Positions 34,389-41,334 of a stretch of 64,000 bases of DNA are shown one piece after another. Origin of the DNA: Cellulosimicrobium cellulans (GTDB taxonomy: Bacteria; Actinomycetota; Actinomycetes; Actinomycetales; Cellulomonadaceae); NCBI RefSeq assembly GCF_016921195.1, contig NZ_JAFGYF010000004.1, forward strand, positions 332,391 to 396,390, given 5' to 3'. The notes under the pieces are model-generated. The model was not told the origin of the DNA, searched no databases, and saw only the letters and a list, made by a program, of their open reading frames with translations. Both the position numbers and the translations under genes were made by a program. Each line of letters starts with the position of its first letter. The stretch's first letter is position 1.

Positions 34389-34994
34389 ATGAAGGCGCTG
34401 TTCGTGAGCTGCACGCTCAAGAAGTCCCCGGAACCGTCCAACACCGAGGCGCTCGGGCGCGTGGTCGCCGAGGCGCTCCAGGACCGCGGTGTCGAGGTCG
34501 AGCACGTCCGGCTCGTCGACCTCGACGTCCCGCCGGGCGTCGTCACCGACGTCGGCGAGGGGGACGGGTGGCCGCAGGTGCACGAGAAGCTGCTGGGATC
34601 GCAGATCCTCGTGGTGCTCACGCCGACGTGGCTCGGGCGCCCGTCGTCGATCGCGCAGCGCATGCTCGAGCGCATGGACGCGATGATCTCCGAGGAGGGT
34701 CCCGACGGCATCCCCGTCGCGTACAACCGGGTGGCGGGCGTGGTGGTCACGGGCAACGAGGACGGCGCGCACCACGTGATCTCGGAGGTGAGCGGCGCCC
34801 TGGCCGACATCGGGTACACGATCCCCGGCCAGGCCTGGACCTACTGGAACCAGGGTCCCGGCCCCGGCCCCGACTACGTCCAGACGGGCCACGGCCACGA
34901 GTGGGCCCGGGAGACGGGACGCCTCATGGCGCACAACCTGCACGCCGTCGCGACGGCGCTCGAGGCGCATCCCGTCCCCGCTCCCGGCTCCTGA
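34389..34994 (+). CDS. NADPH-dependent FMN reductase/flavodoxin-like protein
   Basis: This 201-residue flavodoxin-fold protein has MKALFVSCTLKKSPEPSNTEALGRVV as the FMN phosphate loop, LVVLTPTWLGRPSS as the family TP-W-x-G motif, and VVVTGNEDGAHHVISEV. The group includes WrbA-like and NAD(P)H quinone or azo reductases. ATG 34389 follows GGGAGGAC. The 137-bp gap separates it from the PRC genes, so it is probably its own unit. It is convergent with the fluoride operon; the 171-bp gap contains no clear gene. Confidence 0.88.
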   Translation: MKALFVSCTLKKSPEPSNTEALGRVVAEALQDRGVEVEHVRLVDLDVPPGVVTDVGEGDGWPQVHEKLLGSQILVVLTPTWLGRPSSIAQRMLERMDAMISEEGPDGIPVAYNRVAGVVVTGNEDGAHHVISEVSGALADIGYTIPGQAWTYWNQGPGPGPDYVQTGHGHEWARETGRLMAHNLHAVATALEAHPVPAPGS

Positions 34995-35165
34995 CCGACG
35001 ACCGCCGAGCGCCCCGCTGAGCGCCCCGCGAGGAGCCGACCCGGTCTCGACGACGACCTGCCCCACCGGGGTCCCCCACCGGAAGGCGAACGCCGTCGTG
35101 GGGTCGTACTCCTCGATGCGCACCCCGCAGGCGCGACCCCGCGGTTGCATCCGGCGGACGGGCGG

Positions 35166-35543
35166 TCAGGCGCTCGCGAGCGCGATCCCCGCGACCGCGG
35201 CCGCGAGGCACACGACGAGCATCCCGAGCGCGTGCAGCAGCGCGACCGCGCCCCGGCCCGCGAGCAGGAGGCGCGCGCCCTCGACCGACGCGGTGGAGAA
35301 CGTGGAGTAGCCGCCGAGGAACCCGACGCCGAGCACCGCGGCGACGTCGCCGTGCCCCGGGTGCGTGGCGCCCCACCCCGTGAGCAGCCCCAGCAGGAAG
35401 CACGCGGTGACGTTCACGACGACCGTGCCGAGCGGCGTCGACCACCGGTTGTGGCGGGCCACGAACGTGTCGAGCAGGAAGCGCGACGCCGCGCCGAGCC
35501 CGCCGCCGAGGGCCACGAGCGCGAGCTCCGCGACCGCCGTCAC
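35166..35543 (-). CDS. crcB: Fluoride channel CrcB/FluC, second copy
   Basis: This 125-residue four-helix protein of the Fluc family carries fluoride out of the cell as a dual-topology dimer. Motifs visible are GGGLGAASRFLLDTF, TVVVNVTACFLLGLL and the pore signature GFLGGYSTFSTASVE with the phenylalanine and the Thr/Ser track. GTG 35543 overlaps the stop of the other crcB gene. Two neighbouring copies that differ in sequence commonly make a heterodimer with fixed opposite orientations. Confidence 0.93.
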   Translation of the reverse strand: MTAVAELALVALGGGLGAASRFLLDTFVARHNRWSTPLGTVVVNVTACFLLGLLTGWGATHPGHGDVAAVLGVGFLGGYSTFSTASVEGARLLLAGRGAVALLHALGMLVVCLAAAVAGIALASA

Positions 35544-35977
35544 CGGGCACCGCCACCCCGGGCGACCACGCGCCGCCGGACCGTCCCGGCGAGCGCGATC
35601 CCGCCCACCGCGGCCGCGACGCCGAGCCCGACGCTTCCCAGCGCGTACGCCGCGCCGAGGGCGGCGTGCCCCCCGCTCGCCAGCCGCTCGACCTCGACGG
35701 CGAACGTCGAGTACGTCGTGAACCCGCCGAGCACCCCCGTCCCGCCGCCGAGCCGCACGCCCCGCCGCCACCCGGCGTCGGGACCCGCGCGGAGCAGCGT
35801 CTCGAGCAGCGCGCCGAGCACGAACGACCCGGCGAGGTTGATCCAGAACGTCGTCCACGGCCACGACCCGGGCGCAGGGGTGAACGCCTGCTCGAGCAGC
35901 GCGCGCGCCGTCGTGCCGACCGCTCCGCCGAGCGCGACGAGGCCCGCGAGGGCGAGGAGCGGCGTCGGTCGTCTCAC
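35540..35977 (-). CDS. crcB: Fluoride channel CrcB/FluC, first copy
   Basis: This 145-residue Fluc-family protein has ALGGAVGTTARALLEQAF, TTFWINLAGSFVLGALLETLL, and the pore motif VLGGFTTYSTFAVEVERLASGG. It has a longer C-terminal basic tail (RRRVVARGGG) than its partner. Its GTG overlaps the stop of the universal stress protein gene and its stop overlaps the second crcB, so three genes are coupled. Expression should follow the fluoride riboswitch upstream of the stress protein. Confidence 0.93.
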   Translation of the reverse strand: MRRPTPLLALAGLVALGGAVGTTARALLEQAFTPAPGSWPWTTFWINLAGSFVLGALLETLLRAGPDAGWRRGVRLGGGTGVLGGFTTYSTFAVEVERLASGGHAALGAAYALGSVGLGVAAAVGGIALAGTVRRRVVARGGGAR

Positions 35978-36522
35978 CTCTCCCACGGCGTGCAGAGCTC
36001 CTTCCAGTCCACGACCGCGAGCGGGACCGTGAGCACGGGCCGGTGCTGGTGGTGCGCGAGGTGCGCGGCCACGGACCCCTCGACGAGCTCGCGCAGGTGC
36101 GCCGCGGACCCGGGCGCGCGCGTCCCCACGACGATCACCGCGGCGTCGACGGCGCGTGCGAGGTGCGTCAGCGCGCGGTCCGGTCGCCCCGCGAGGTAGC
36201 GCAGCTCCCACGCGACGCCCGTGCCCCGCAGACCCTCGTCGACCTCGGCCCGCAGCCGGGACTCGACCTTCTGCCAGGAGTCGTCGGCGGAGTCGGGGTC
36301 GAACGGCGCGTGCGTCACGGAGCCGTCGGGGTGTTCTTCCACGACGTGGCGGGACGTGTCGGCGTACGCGGCGACCACGCGGGATCCGACGGCGTCCGCC
36401 CAGGCCGCGGCCGTCCGGACGACCAGCAGGTCACCGCCCGGCACGACGCCCACGACCACGGGGTGCCCGGCGAACGGGACCATGCGGTCGAGCGACGGCT
36501 GGGGCACGGCTCTGGCTCTCAT
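35974..36522 (-). CDS. Universal stress protein in the fluoride operon
   Basis: This 182-residue single UspA domain shows FAGHPVVVGVVPGGDLLVVRTAAAWADAVGSRVVAAYAD. The nucleotide-binding end reads AAVIVVGTRAPGSAAHLRELVEGSVAAHLAHHQHRPVLTVP (the G-x2-G-x9-G(S/T) type ATP loop, with GTRAPG). ATG 36522 follows GAAGAGG. It is the first gene behind the fluoride riboswitch and overlaps the first crcB. An ATP-binding Usp in this place suggests a role in fluoride stress, such as sensing the ATP loss caused by enolase or pyrophosphatase inhibition. Confidence 0.9.
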   Translation of the reverse strand: MRARAVPQPSLDRMVPFAGHPVVVGVVPGGDLLVVRTAAAWADAVGSRVVAAYADTSRHVVEEHPDGSVTHAPFDPDSADDSWQKVESRLRAEVDEGLRGTGVAWELRYLAGRPDRALTHLARAVDAAVIVVGTRAPGSAAHLRELVEGSVAAHLAHHQHRPVLTVPLAVVDWKELCTPWER

Positions 36523-36565
36523 GCGGACCTCTTCCCGCGGGCAGCACCCTGCCCGCCGACGTGCG

Positions 36566-36641
36566 ACGAGACAGGAACCATCAGCCCTGGCGGCGGTTCG
36601 GGCGGCTATGCCCCGGCGGGATCCATCACCGCCACCAGGGT
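36566..36641 (-). promoter_or_regulatory. Fluoride riboswitch (crcB motif)
   Basis: Read on the minus strand, the leader 44 bases upstream of the universal stress protein contains the crcB-motif landmarks in order: GGTGATGGATCCCGCC, then GAACCGCC, then GGGCTGATGGTTCCTG. The first and last parts pair (GGATCC with GGTTCC, one U-U mismatch), as the ligand-closing stem does in known fluoride riboswitches. The middle stem carries an insert compared with the shortest examples. The downstream genes (two crcB) are the classical targets, so motif and context agree. Confidence 0.87.
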
Positions 36642-36663
36642 AACGAGCCCGCCCGCAGGCCGC

Positions 36664-37971
36664 TCAGCCGGCCTTCGTGTCCAGCCACTTCTTCTCGCCG
36701 AACGACTTGGCCAGCTCGTAGTCCGTGACGACGAACCCGACGGCCTGCGCGACCGGCAGCACCTGCTCGCGCTCCACGCCGTCGTCGATCCCGAGCCGGT
36801 ACATGACGACGACGGTGCCCGTGCTGAGCATCACCGCGGGCGCGTCCCCGTCGTCGAGGAGGGCGTAGGAGCCCTGGAACCCCGGCTGCGGGACCGCGGC
36901 GGCGAGCGTCGGGTGCGCGGCGCCGCTCGTGTCGGCGACGGGGTCGCCCTCCGGCGCGTCGTTGAACGCGGCGGCGGCGCGCTCGGCCTCCTCCTTGGAG
37001 CCCACGTCCACCACGACGACGTCGAGCGCGACGGTCGGGCCGTCGTCGGACACGACGCGCGCCTCGAACCCGGCCTGGCACGACCCCGCGAGCGCCTCGA
37101 TCGCGGGGATCGCGGGCAGGTCGTCGCACGCGAAGTCCCGCCGCGCCACGAGCGCGACGCGGTCCTCGTTGACGAGGTAGTCGTTGTCGGAGAAGTACTC
37201 CCACGACATGGGTGCGAGAGCCGGCCCCGACTCCGGGTCCATCTCCGCCCCCGCGCGGTACTGCTGCTCGAGCCACGGCTCGTCGTCCGTGACGTCGGTG
37301 TCCACGGGCTCCTCGGTCGGCTCCGGCTCGTCGGTCGGCTCCGGCTCCGCCGGTGCGTCCGTCGCCTGCTCGGCGGCCGTCGGCCCGGGGACGGTCGGGG
37401 CGTCGTCGCGCACCGCGAGCCACACGCCGAGGCCGCCCGCGACGACGACGAACGCGCCCACGCCCGCGAGGACGGGCACGAGCCACTTCCGCGAGCCGCG
37501 CCCGGGCGGCGTCGCGTACGGGGAGAAGCCGTAGGGGTCCGACGGCGGAGCGGGCGGCCCCGGCACGACCGTCGCGTCGTCCGGCGCGCCGTAGGCGGGG
37601 CCGGACGGGGTCGCGTACGGAGCCGTCGGGGTGCCGTACGGGGCGCCGGGCGGCGGGGGTGGCGGCGCGTACCCGGGCGCCGTCCTGGCGGGCGGCCAGG
37701 TCGCCCCCGTGTCCGCGGGCGGGAGCGTCGCGTGCGGGTCCCCGCTGGGGGGCGGGTAGCCCGGGCCCGCGTGGCCGGGGCCGGACGGTGCGGCGGGCCC
37801 CCTCCCGTAGGGGTCGGTGTCGTACGGCGCCTGCGCGTGCGGCCTCGCGTAGCCCGGCGACGGGGCGCCCGACCCTCCCGGGGCCGCCCCGTCGTCCTCC
37901 CCGTACCGTCGCGGCGGCCGCATGACGGTGTGGTCGTCGACCGGCTCGTTCGGGTCGGTGGGGTGGGACAT
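36664..37971 (-). CDS. Membrane-anchored protein with proline-rich cytoplasmic N-terminus
   Basis: This 435-residue protein has a Pro/Gly/Tyr-rich disordered N-tail (1-160, with Y-x-P-type repeats). One transmembrane helix (163-187, WLVPVLAGVGAFVVVAGGLG) follows, then a Glu/Thr/Pro stalk (EPTDEPEPTEEP) and an extracellular domain (about 225-435). That domain holds two Cys (CDDLPAIPAIEALAGSC) and ends with KSFGEKKWLDTKAG. The ectodomain is not recognised. The gene stops just upstream of the fluoride riboswitch but is on the same strand, so read-through into the riboswitch is possible. Proteins of this shape are common surface factors in actinobacteria; function unknown. Confidence 0.8.
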   Translation of the reverse strand: MSHPTDPNEPVDDHTVMRPPRRYGEDDGAAPGGSGAPSPGYARPHAQAPYDTDPYGRGPAAPSGPGHAGPGYPPPSGDPHATLPPADTGATWPPARTAPGYAPPPPPPGAPYGTPTAPYATPSGPAYGAPDDATVVPGPPAPPSDPYGFSPYATPPGRGSRKWLVPVLAGVGAFVVVAGGLGVWLAVRDDAPTVPGPTAAEQATDAPAEPEPTDEPEPTEEPVDTDVTDDEPWLEQQYRAGAEMDPESGPALAPMSWEYFSDNDYLVNEDRVALVARRDFACDDLPAIPAIEALAGSCQAGFEARVVSDDGPTVALDVVVVDVGSKEEAERAAAAFNDAPEGDPVADTSGAAHPTLAAAVPQPGFQGSYALLDDGDAPAVMLSTGTVVVMYRLGIDDGVEREQVLPVAQAVGFVVTDYELAKSFGEKKWLDTKAG

Positions 37972-38224
37972 CGGGCGGGTCCTCTCGTCGCGGGCGGCTC
38001 GTGCAGGGTAACGGAGAGGCGCCCCCGGGTGCCGCGCGCGGCCCCCCGACGTCCCCCGCGCGGCGGACGTCGTGTGACCTGCTCGACGGGTGATCTCCTC
38101 CTCAGGGTGGACACGTCCGCGGCACCGGCCGCGTACGCTGCGGGTGGGTCACCGGACGACGGCAGGGGGGACAACCGCTCGACCGCCGAGTGACCGGACC
38201 GCCGTCCGACCCGCACCAGCGCTC

Positions 38225-38662
38225 ATGAACACACTCACCTGGAATGCCGAAGACGACGCGACCTGGCGCGCCCGCAGCGCGTCGCGCGAGTACGTGATCC
38301 GGCGCGACGACGCCGACGGCTGGACGCTCGACGGGCCGGAGCGCACCTGGGTCGCGCTCCCCGACCTCGAGGTCGCCAAGGAGGTCGCCGCGCTCGCCGA
38401 CGAGGTCCACCACGACGACGACAGCATGACCAGCTACCGCGTGGTCACGGCCACCGGCGCGCGCCGCGGCGAACCGTTCGGCGCGGACAGCGACGAGGAC
38501 GCGATCGACGTGCTCCGTGCGCGCCGCCGCGCCGGCAACCTCCCGCTCGCGCCGTTCCGGCTCGAGACGAGCGACGGGCGGCTGGTCGGGTCGTGGCAGA
38601 AGGCGACCGAGATCCCCGCCCGGCCGGCCACGTCGCACGACGGGACCGCCGGGCCCGTCTGA
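38225..38662 (+). CDS. Hypothetical protein
   Basis: Not recognised. This small acidic soluble protein of 145 residues has an N-terminal NTLTWNAEDDATWRARSASREYVIRRD, which reads like a two-strand DNA- or ligand-binding module. A helical ALPDLEVAKEVAALADEVHHDDDS and a C-terminal FRLETSDGRLVGSWQ follow. ATG 38225 has no strong ribosome binding site. It stands alone between the proline-rich membrane protein and the GntR regulator. Confidence 0.7.
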   Translation: MNTLTWNAEDDATWRARSASREYVIRRDDADGWTLDGPERTWVALPDLEVAKEVAALADEVHHDDDSMTSYRVVTATGARRGEPFGADSDEDAIDVLRARRRAGNLPLAPFRLETSDGRLVGSWQKATEIPARPATSHDGTAGPV

Positions 38663-38703
38663 GCCCGTCCCGAGCGAGCGCACGGCCCTGGCGGCGGGCC
38701 GGG

Positions 38704-39360
38704 TCAGGCTCCCGAGCGCCGGGCCGCGGCGTGCGCGGCACGCTGGCGCCGGCTGCTGTCGACGTGCGCCTCCGCCAGCGCGGCGGCACGTTCGCCGTCC
38801 CGCGACCGGACCGCCTCGAAGAGCTCCGCGTGCTCCTCGGTCACGTGCGCGAGGTCGTCGTGCTGCGAGAGCGCCCAGCGCACGCGGCTGCGGATGCCCT
38901 GCATCATGTCCCGCAGGAGCCGGTTGTCCGCGAGCTCGGTCACGATCTCGTGGAAGTCGGCCGCGGACCGGCGCGAGCCGACGCTGTCCGCCGTGCGAGC
39001 ACCCTCCTGCTCGCTCGCGAGCGCGCTCCGCAACCGGTCCAGGCCCTCCGGGCCGTGCCGCTCCGCCGCGAGGCGGAACGCGAGCGGCTCCAGCACCTCA
39101 CGGACCTCGTCGAGGTCGGCGAGGTCGGCCTCGGAGAACTCCCGCACCACGGCCCACGTGTGCGGGCGCAGGACGACGAGCCCCTCTCCCTCGAGCGCCT
39201 TCAACGCGTCGCGCACGGGGATGCGGCTCACGCCGAAGTCGGCCGCGAGGTCCCGCTCGACCAGCCGGGACCCCGGGACGCGCACGCCGTCGAGGATCTC
39301 GTCGCGCAACGTCGTCGCGACCCGGGCGGACTCCAGCACTCGCTCCTCGGCTCCGGACAC
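38704..39360 (-). CDS. GntR family regulator with FCD domain
   Basis: This 218-residue protein has a GntR winged helix at about 8-75 (RVATTLRDEILDGVRVPGSRLVERDLAADFGVSRIPVRDALKALEGEGLVVLRPHTWAVV). An FCD ligand domain (about 80-205) shows EVREVLEPLAFRLAAE, DFHEIVTELADN and HVTEEHAELFEAVRSRDGERAAALAEAHV. Effectors are typically sugar acids or amino acids. GTG 39360 matches the family N-terminus. It is divergent from the secreted DUF1080 gene (138-bp gap), its probable target along with itself. Confidence 0.9.
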   Translation of the reverse strand: MSGAEERVLESARVATTLRDEILDGVRVPGSRLVERDLAADFGVSRIPVRDALKALEGEGLVVLRPHTWAVVREFSEADLADLDEVREVLEPLAFRLAAERHGPEGLDRLRSALASEQEGARTADSVGSRRSAADFHEIVTELADNRLLRDMMQGIRSRVRWALSQHDDLAHVTEEHAELFEAVRSRDGERAAALAEAHVDSSRRQRAAHAAARRSGA

Positions 39361-39498
39361 CGGTCGATTCTCGCACCGCGACCGACGCGCGCACGTGGGT
39401 CCGGGCGACCCCTCGGTGCACGCTCGTGCCCCGTGCCGTGGAGAGCGTCCGGCATCCGTGCGAGGGTGGAGGGACACGCGTCGAACGAGGGAGTTCCG

Positions 39499-40617
39499 AT
39501 GTCGAGCACCACCCGCCCGCCCGCCCGTCGCCGGGCCCACCGCGCCCGCCTCGCCGGGGCGACCGCGCTCGCCGTCGGGATCGCGCTCGCCGCCCCGGCC
39601 GCGGCCGTCGTGCCCGCGGCTCCCGGGCCCGCTGCTCCCGAGGTCGCCGCCTCCGAGGTCGCGCCGCCCGACGACGGGTACGACGTGATCTTCGACGGCA
39701 CCGCGGAGTCGTTCGACGCGTGGGAGTACGCGGGCGAAGGCGGGTTCGACCTGCTCGACGACGGCACCCTCCGCTCCCGGGCGGGCGCGGGCGGCGGGTT
39801 CGGCACCCTCTGGTACCCGGTGCGGCAGTACGGCGACTTCTCGCTCGTCGTGCAGTTCCGCGACGACGCGCCCGGTGACGCGCGCGCCAACAGCGGCGTG
39901 CAGGTCCGGTTCCCCGACCTGTCCGCCCCCGTCGAGGGATGCCCGACGACGTTCAACGGCAACGAGACAGGCAACCTCTCGTGGATCGCGGTCAACTGCG
40001 GGCACGAGATCCAGGTGAACGACTCGCCCGAGGGCCGGTCGAACGACCCCCGCAAGACCGGGTCGGTCTACGGGTTCGCCGACATCGGCCTCGACCGCGC
40101 GCGGCCCACCGCCAAGGGCACGTGGAACGAGCTGGAGGTGCGCGTCGTCGGGCAGCACTACACGGTGATCCGCGACGGCGTCGTGATCAACGAGTACGAG
40201 AACCTGCCCGGCGTCCCGTTCCCCGACCGCCCGCTGGACCCGGACTCGAGCAGCCGCGGCCTCGTCGGGTACGTCGGGCTCCAGGCGCACGGCTCCGCAC
40301 CCGACGTCGTGTCCTACCGCGACGTGCGGATCCGCGAGCTCCCGCCCGTCCACGTCGAGGTCGACGCACGGTGCCTGGCCGGGACGGCGCACCTCGCCGT
40401 GCGCGCGCTGAACGTCGGGGAGGACGCCGTGGACCTCAGCCTCGGCACCCCCGCGGGCGAGCGTTCGTTCGCCGACGTCCAGCCGGGCCGCAACGCCTAC
40501 CAGTCGTTCAGCACGCGGTCGACGGCGGTCGAGCCGGGCACGGCCACGCTGACGGTGGCGACGGACGACGGCCCCGCCGTCGTCCAGACCCCGTACGCGG
40601 GGGTCGACTGCGGCTGA
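39499..40617 (+). CDS. Secreted DUF1080 (3-keto-disaccharide hydrolase type) protein with shared C-terminal domain
   Basis: This 372-residue protein has a signal peptide at 1-36 (ARLAGATALAVGIALAAPAAA). A DUF1080 concanavalin-like domain (about 58-285) follows: YDVIFDGTAESFDAWEY, FSLVVQFRDDAPGDARANSGVQVRFP, GTWNELEVRVVGQHYTVIRDG and RGLVGYVGLQAHG. That fold hydrolyses oxidised sugars in characterised members and may bind glycans. The tail (about 290-372, HVEVDARCLAGTAHLAVRALNV ending VDCG in the sequence) is the same domain seen in GH92 and the GH144-type enzyme, with its terminal Cys. It stands behind an FCD regulator. Confidence 0.88.
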   Translation: MSSTTRPPARRRAHRARLAGATALAVGIALAAPAAAVVPAAPGPAAPEVAASEVAPPDDGYDVIFDGTAESFDAWEYAGEGGFDLLDDGTLRSRAGAGGGFGTLWYPVRQYGDFSLVVQFRDDAPGDARANSGVQVRFPDLSAPVEGCPTTFNGNETGNLSWIAVNCGHEIQVNDSPEGRSNDPRKTGSVYGFADIGLDRARPTAKGTWNELEVRVVGQHYTVIRDGVVINEYENLPGVPFPDRPLDPDSSSRGLVGYVGLQAHGSAPDVVSYRDVRIRELPPVHVEVDARCLAGTAHLAVRALNVGEDAVDLSLGTPAGERSFADVQPGRNAYQSFSTRSTAVEPGTATLTVATDDGPAVVQTPYAGVDCG

Positions 40618-40620
40618 CCT

Positions 40621-40646
40621 GCCGGGACGGGTGATCCCGTCCCGGC
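40621..40646. terminator. Hairpin terminator between convergent genes
   Basis: GCCGGGACGGG (40621-40631) and CCCGTCCCGGC (40636-40646) pair perfectly over 11 bp with loop TGAT. It starts 4 bases after the DUF1080 stop and lies 8 bases before the stop of the convergent membrane protein gene, so it can serve both. Confidence 0.75.
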
Positions 40647-40653
40647 TCTCCCG

Positions 40654-41223
40654 TCAGCCCGCGAGCTCCTGGAAGTTCTGGACGCCGCTGATCGCGCCGA
40701 GGATGAAGCCGACCGCCGTGCACGCGATCGCGACCCCGAGCGCGATCTTCGCCGTCTTCTCGTTGCGGCGGACGGCGATCGAGGAGAAGACGATCGCGAG
40801 CACGCCGAACACGATCGGCAGGAAGAGCACCGCGATCGGGCCGAACACGTACGCGAGGATCGTGCGCCACGTCATGGGCTGCGGTCCGGCGGGGGCGTAG
40901 GCGCCGTAGCCGGGCTGGCCGTAGGGCGCGCCGTACGGCTGCTGGCCCTGGGGCGGGTACGGCGTCCCGTAGGGCTGCTGGCCCTGCGGCGGGTACGGCG
41001 CCGCGGGAGGAGCCTGCGGCGCCATCTGCCCGTAGGCCGGCTGGTGCTGCTCGGGCTGCGCGGGCTGCCCGTAGGCGGGCTGGCCCTGGCCGTACGGCGC
41101 CGGCGCACCGTAGGGCCCGGGGGCCGGCTGCCCGTAGGCGGGCTGGCCCTGCCCGTAGGACCCAGGGGCCTGCGGGGGCTGCTGGGCGTCGCCCGGGTAC
41201 TGCTGGTACGGAGGCTGGCTCAC
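40654..41223 (-). CDS. Small membrane protein with proline/glutamine-rich repeats (DUF4190-like)
   Basis: This 189-residue protein has residues 5-110 as a low-complexity repeat of Gln-Pro-Ala-Tyr-Gly type (YGQGQPAYGQPA, YPPQGQQPYG). Then two membrane helices follow (ILAYVFGPIAVLFLPIVFGVLAIVFSSIA and IALGVAIACTAVGFILGAISG) with AVRRNEKTAK between. The two-helix part with RRNEKT is typical of DUF4190-like actinobacterial proteins. Function unknown. A GAAGGA ribosome binding site precedes the ATG. Confidence 0.8.
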   Translation of the reverse strand: MSQPPYQQYPGDAQQPPQAPGSYGQGQPAYGQPAPGPYGAPAPYGQGQPAYGQPAQPEQHQPAYGQMAPQAPPAAPYPPQGQQPYGTPYPPQGQQPYGAPYGQPGYGAYAPAGPQPMTWRTILAYVFGPIAVLFLPIVFGVLAIVFSSIAVRRNEKTAKIALGVAIACTAVGFILGAISGVQNFQELAG

Positions 41224-41334
41224 GGCGTGTTCCTTCGTCGCGGGTGGCGCCGTCCCGACGGCGGCGTGGTCCGAAGGCTAGCGCCTCCGGACCGCGCGCG
41301 GGGCCACGCCCGGGGACGGTGAGATCTCGGGGTG

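Noticed and set aside
34995..35165. Minus-strand reading RIEEYDPTTAFAFRWG in the gap before the fluoride genes, possibly an AHSA1/SRPBCC fragment
   Set aside because: Only about 30 residues look protein-like. There is no start with a ribosome binding site and no continuation, so it was not annotated.
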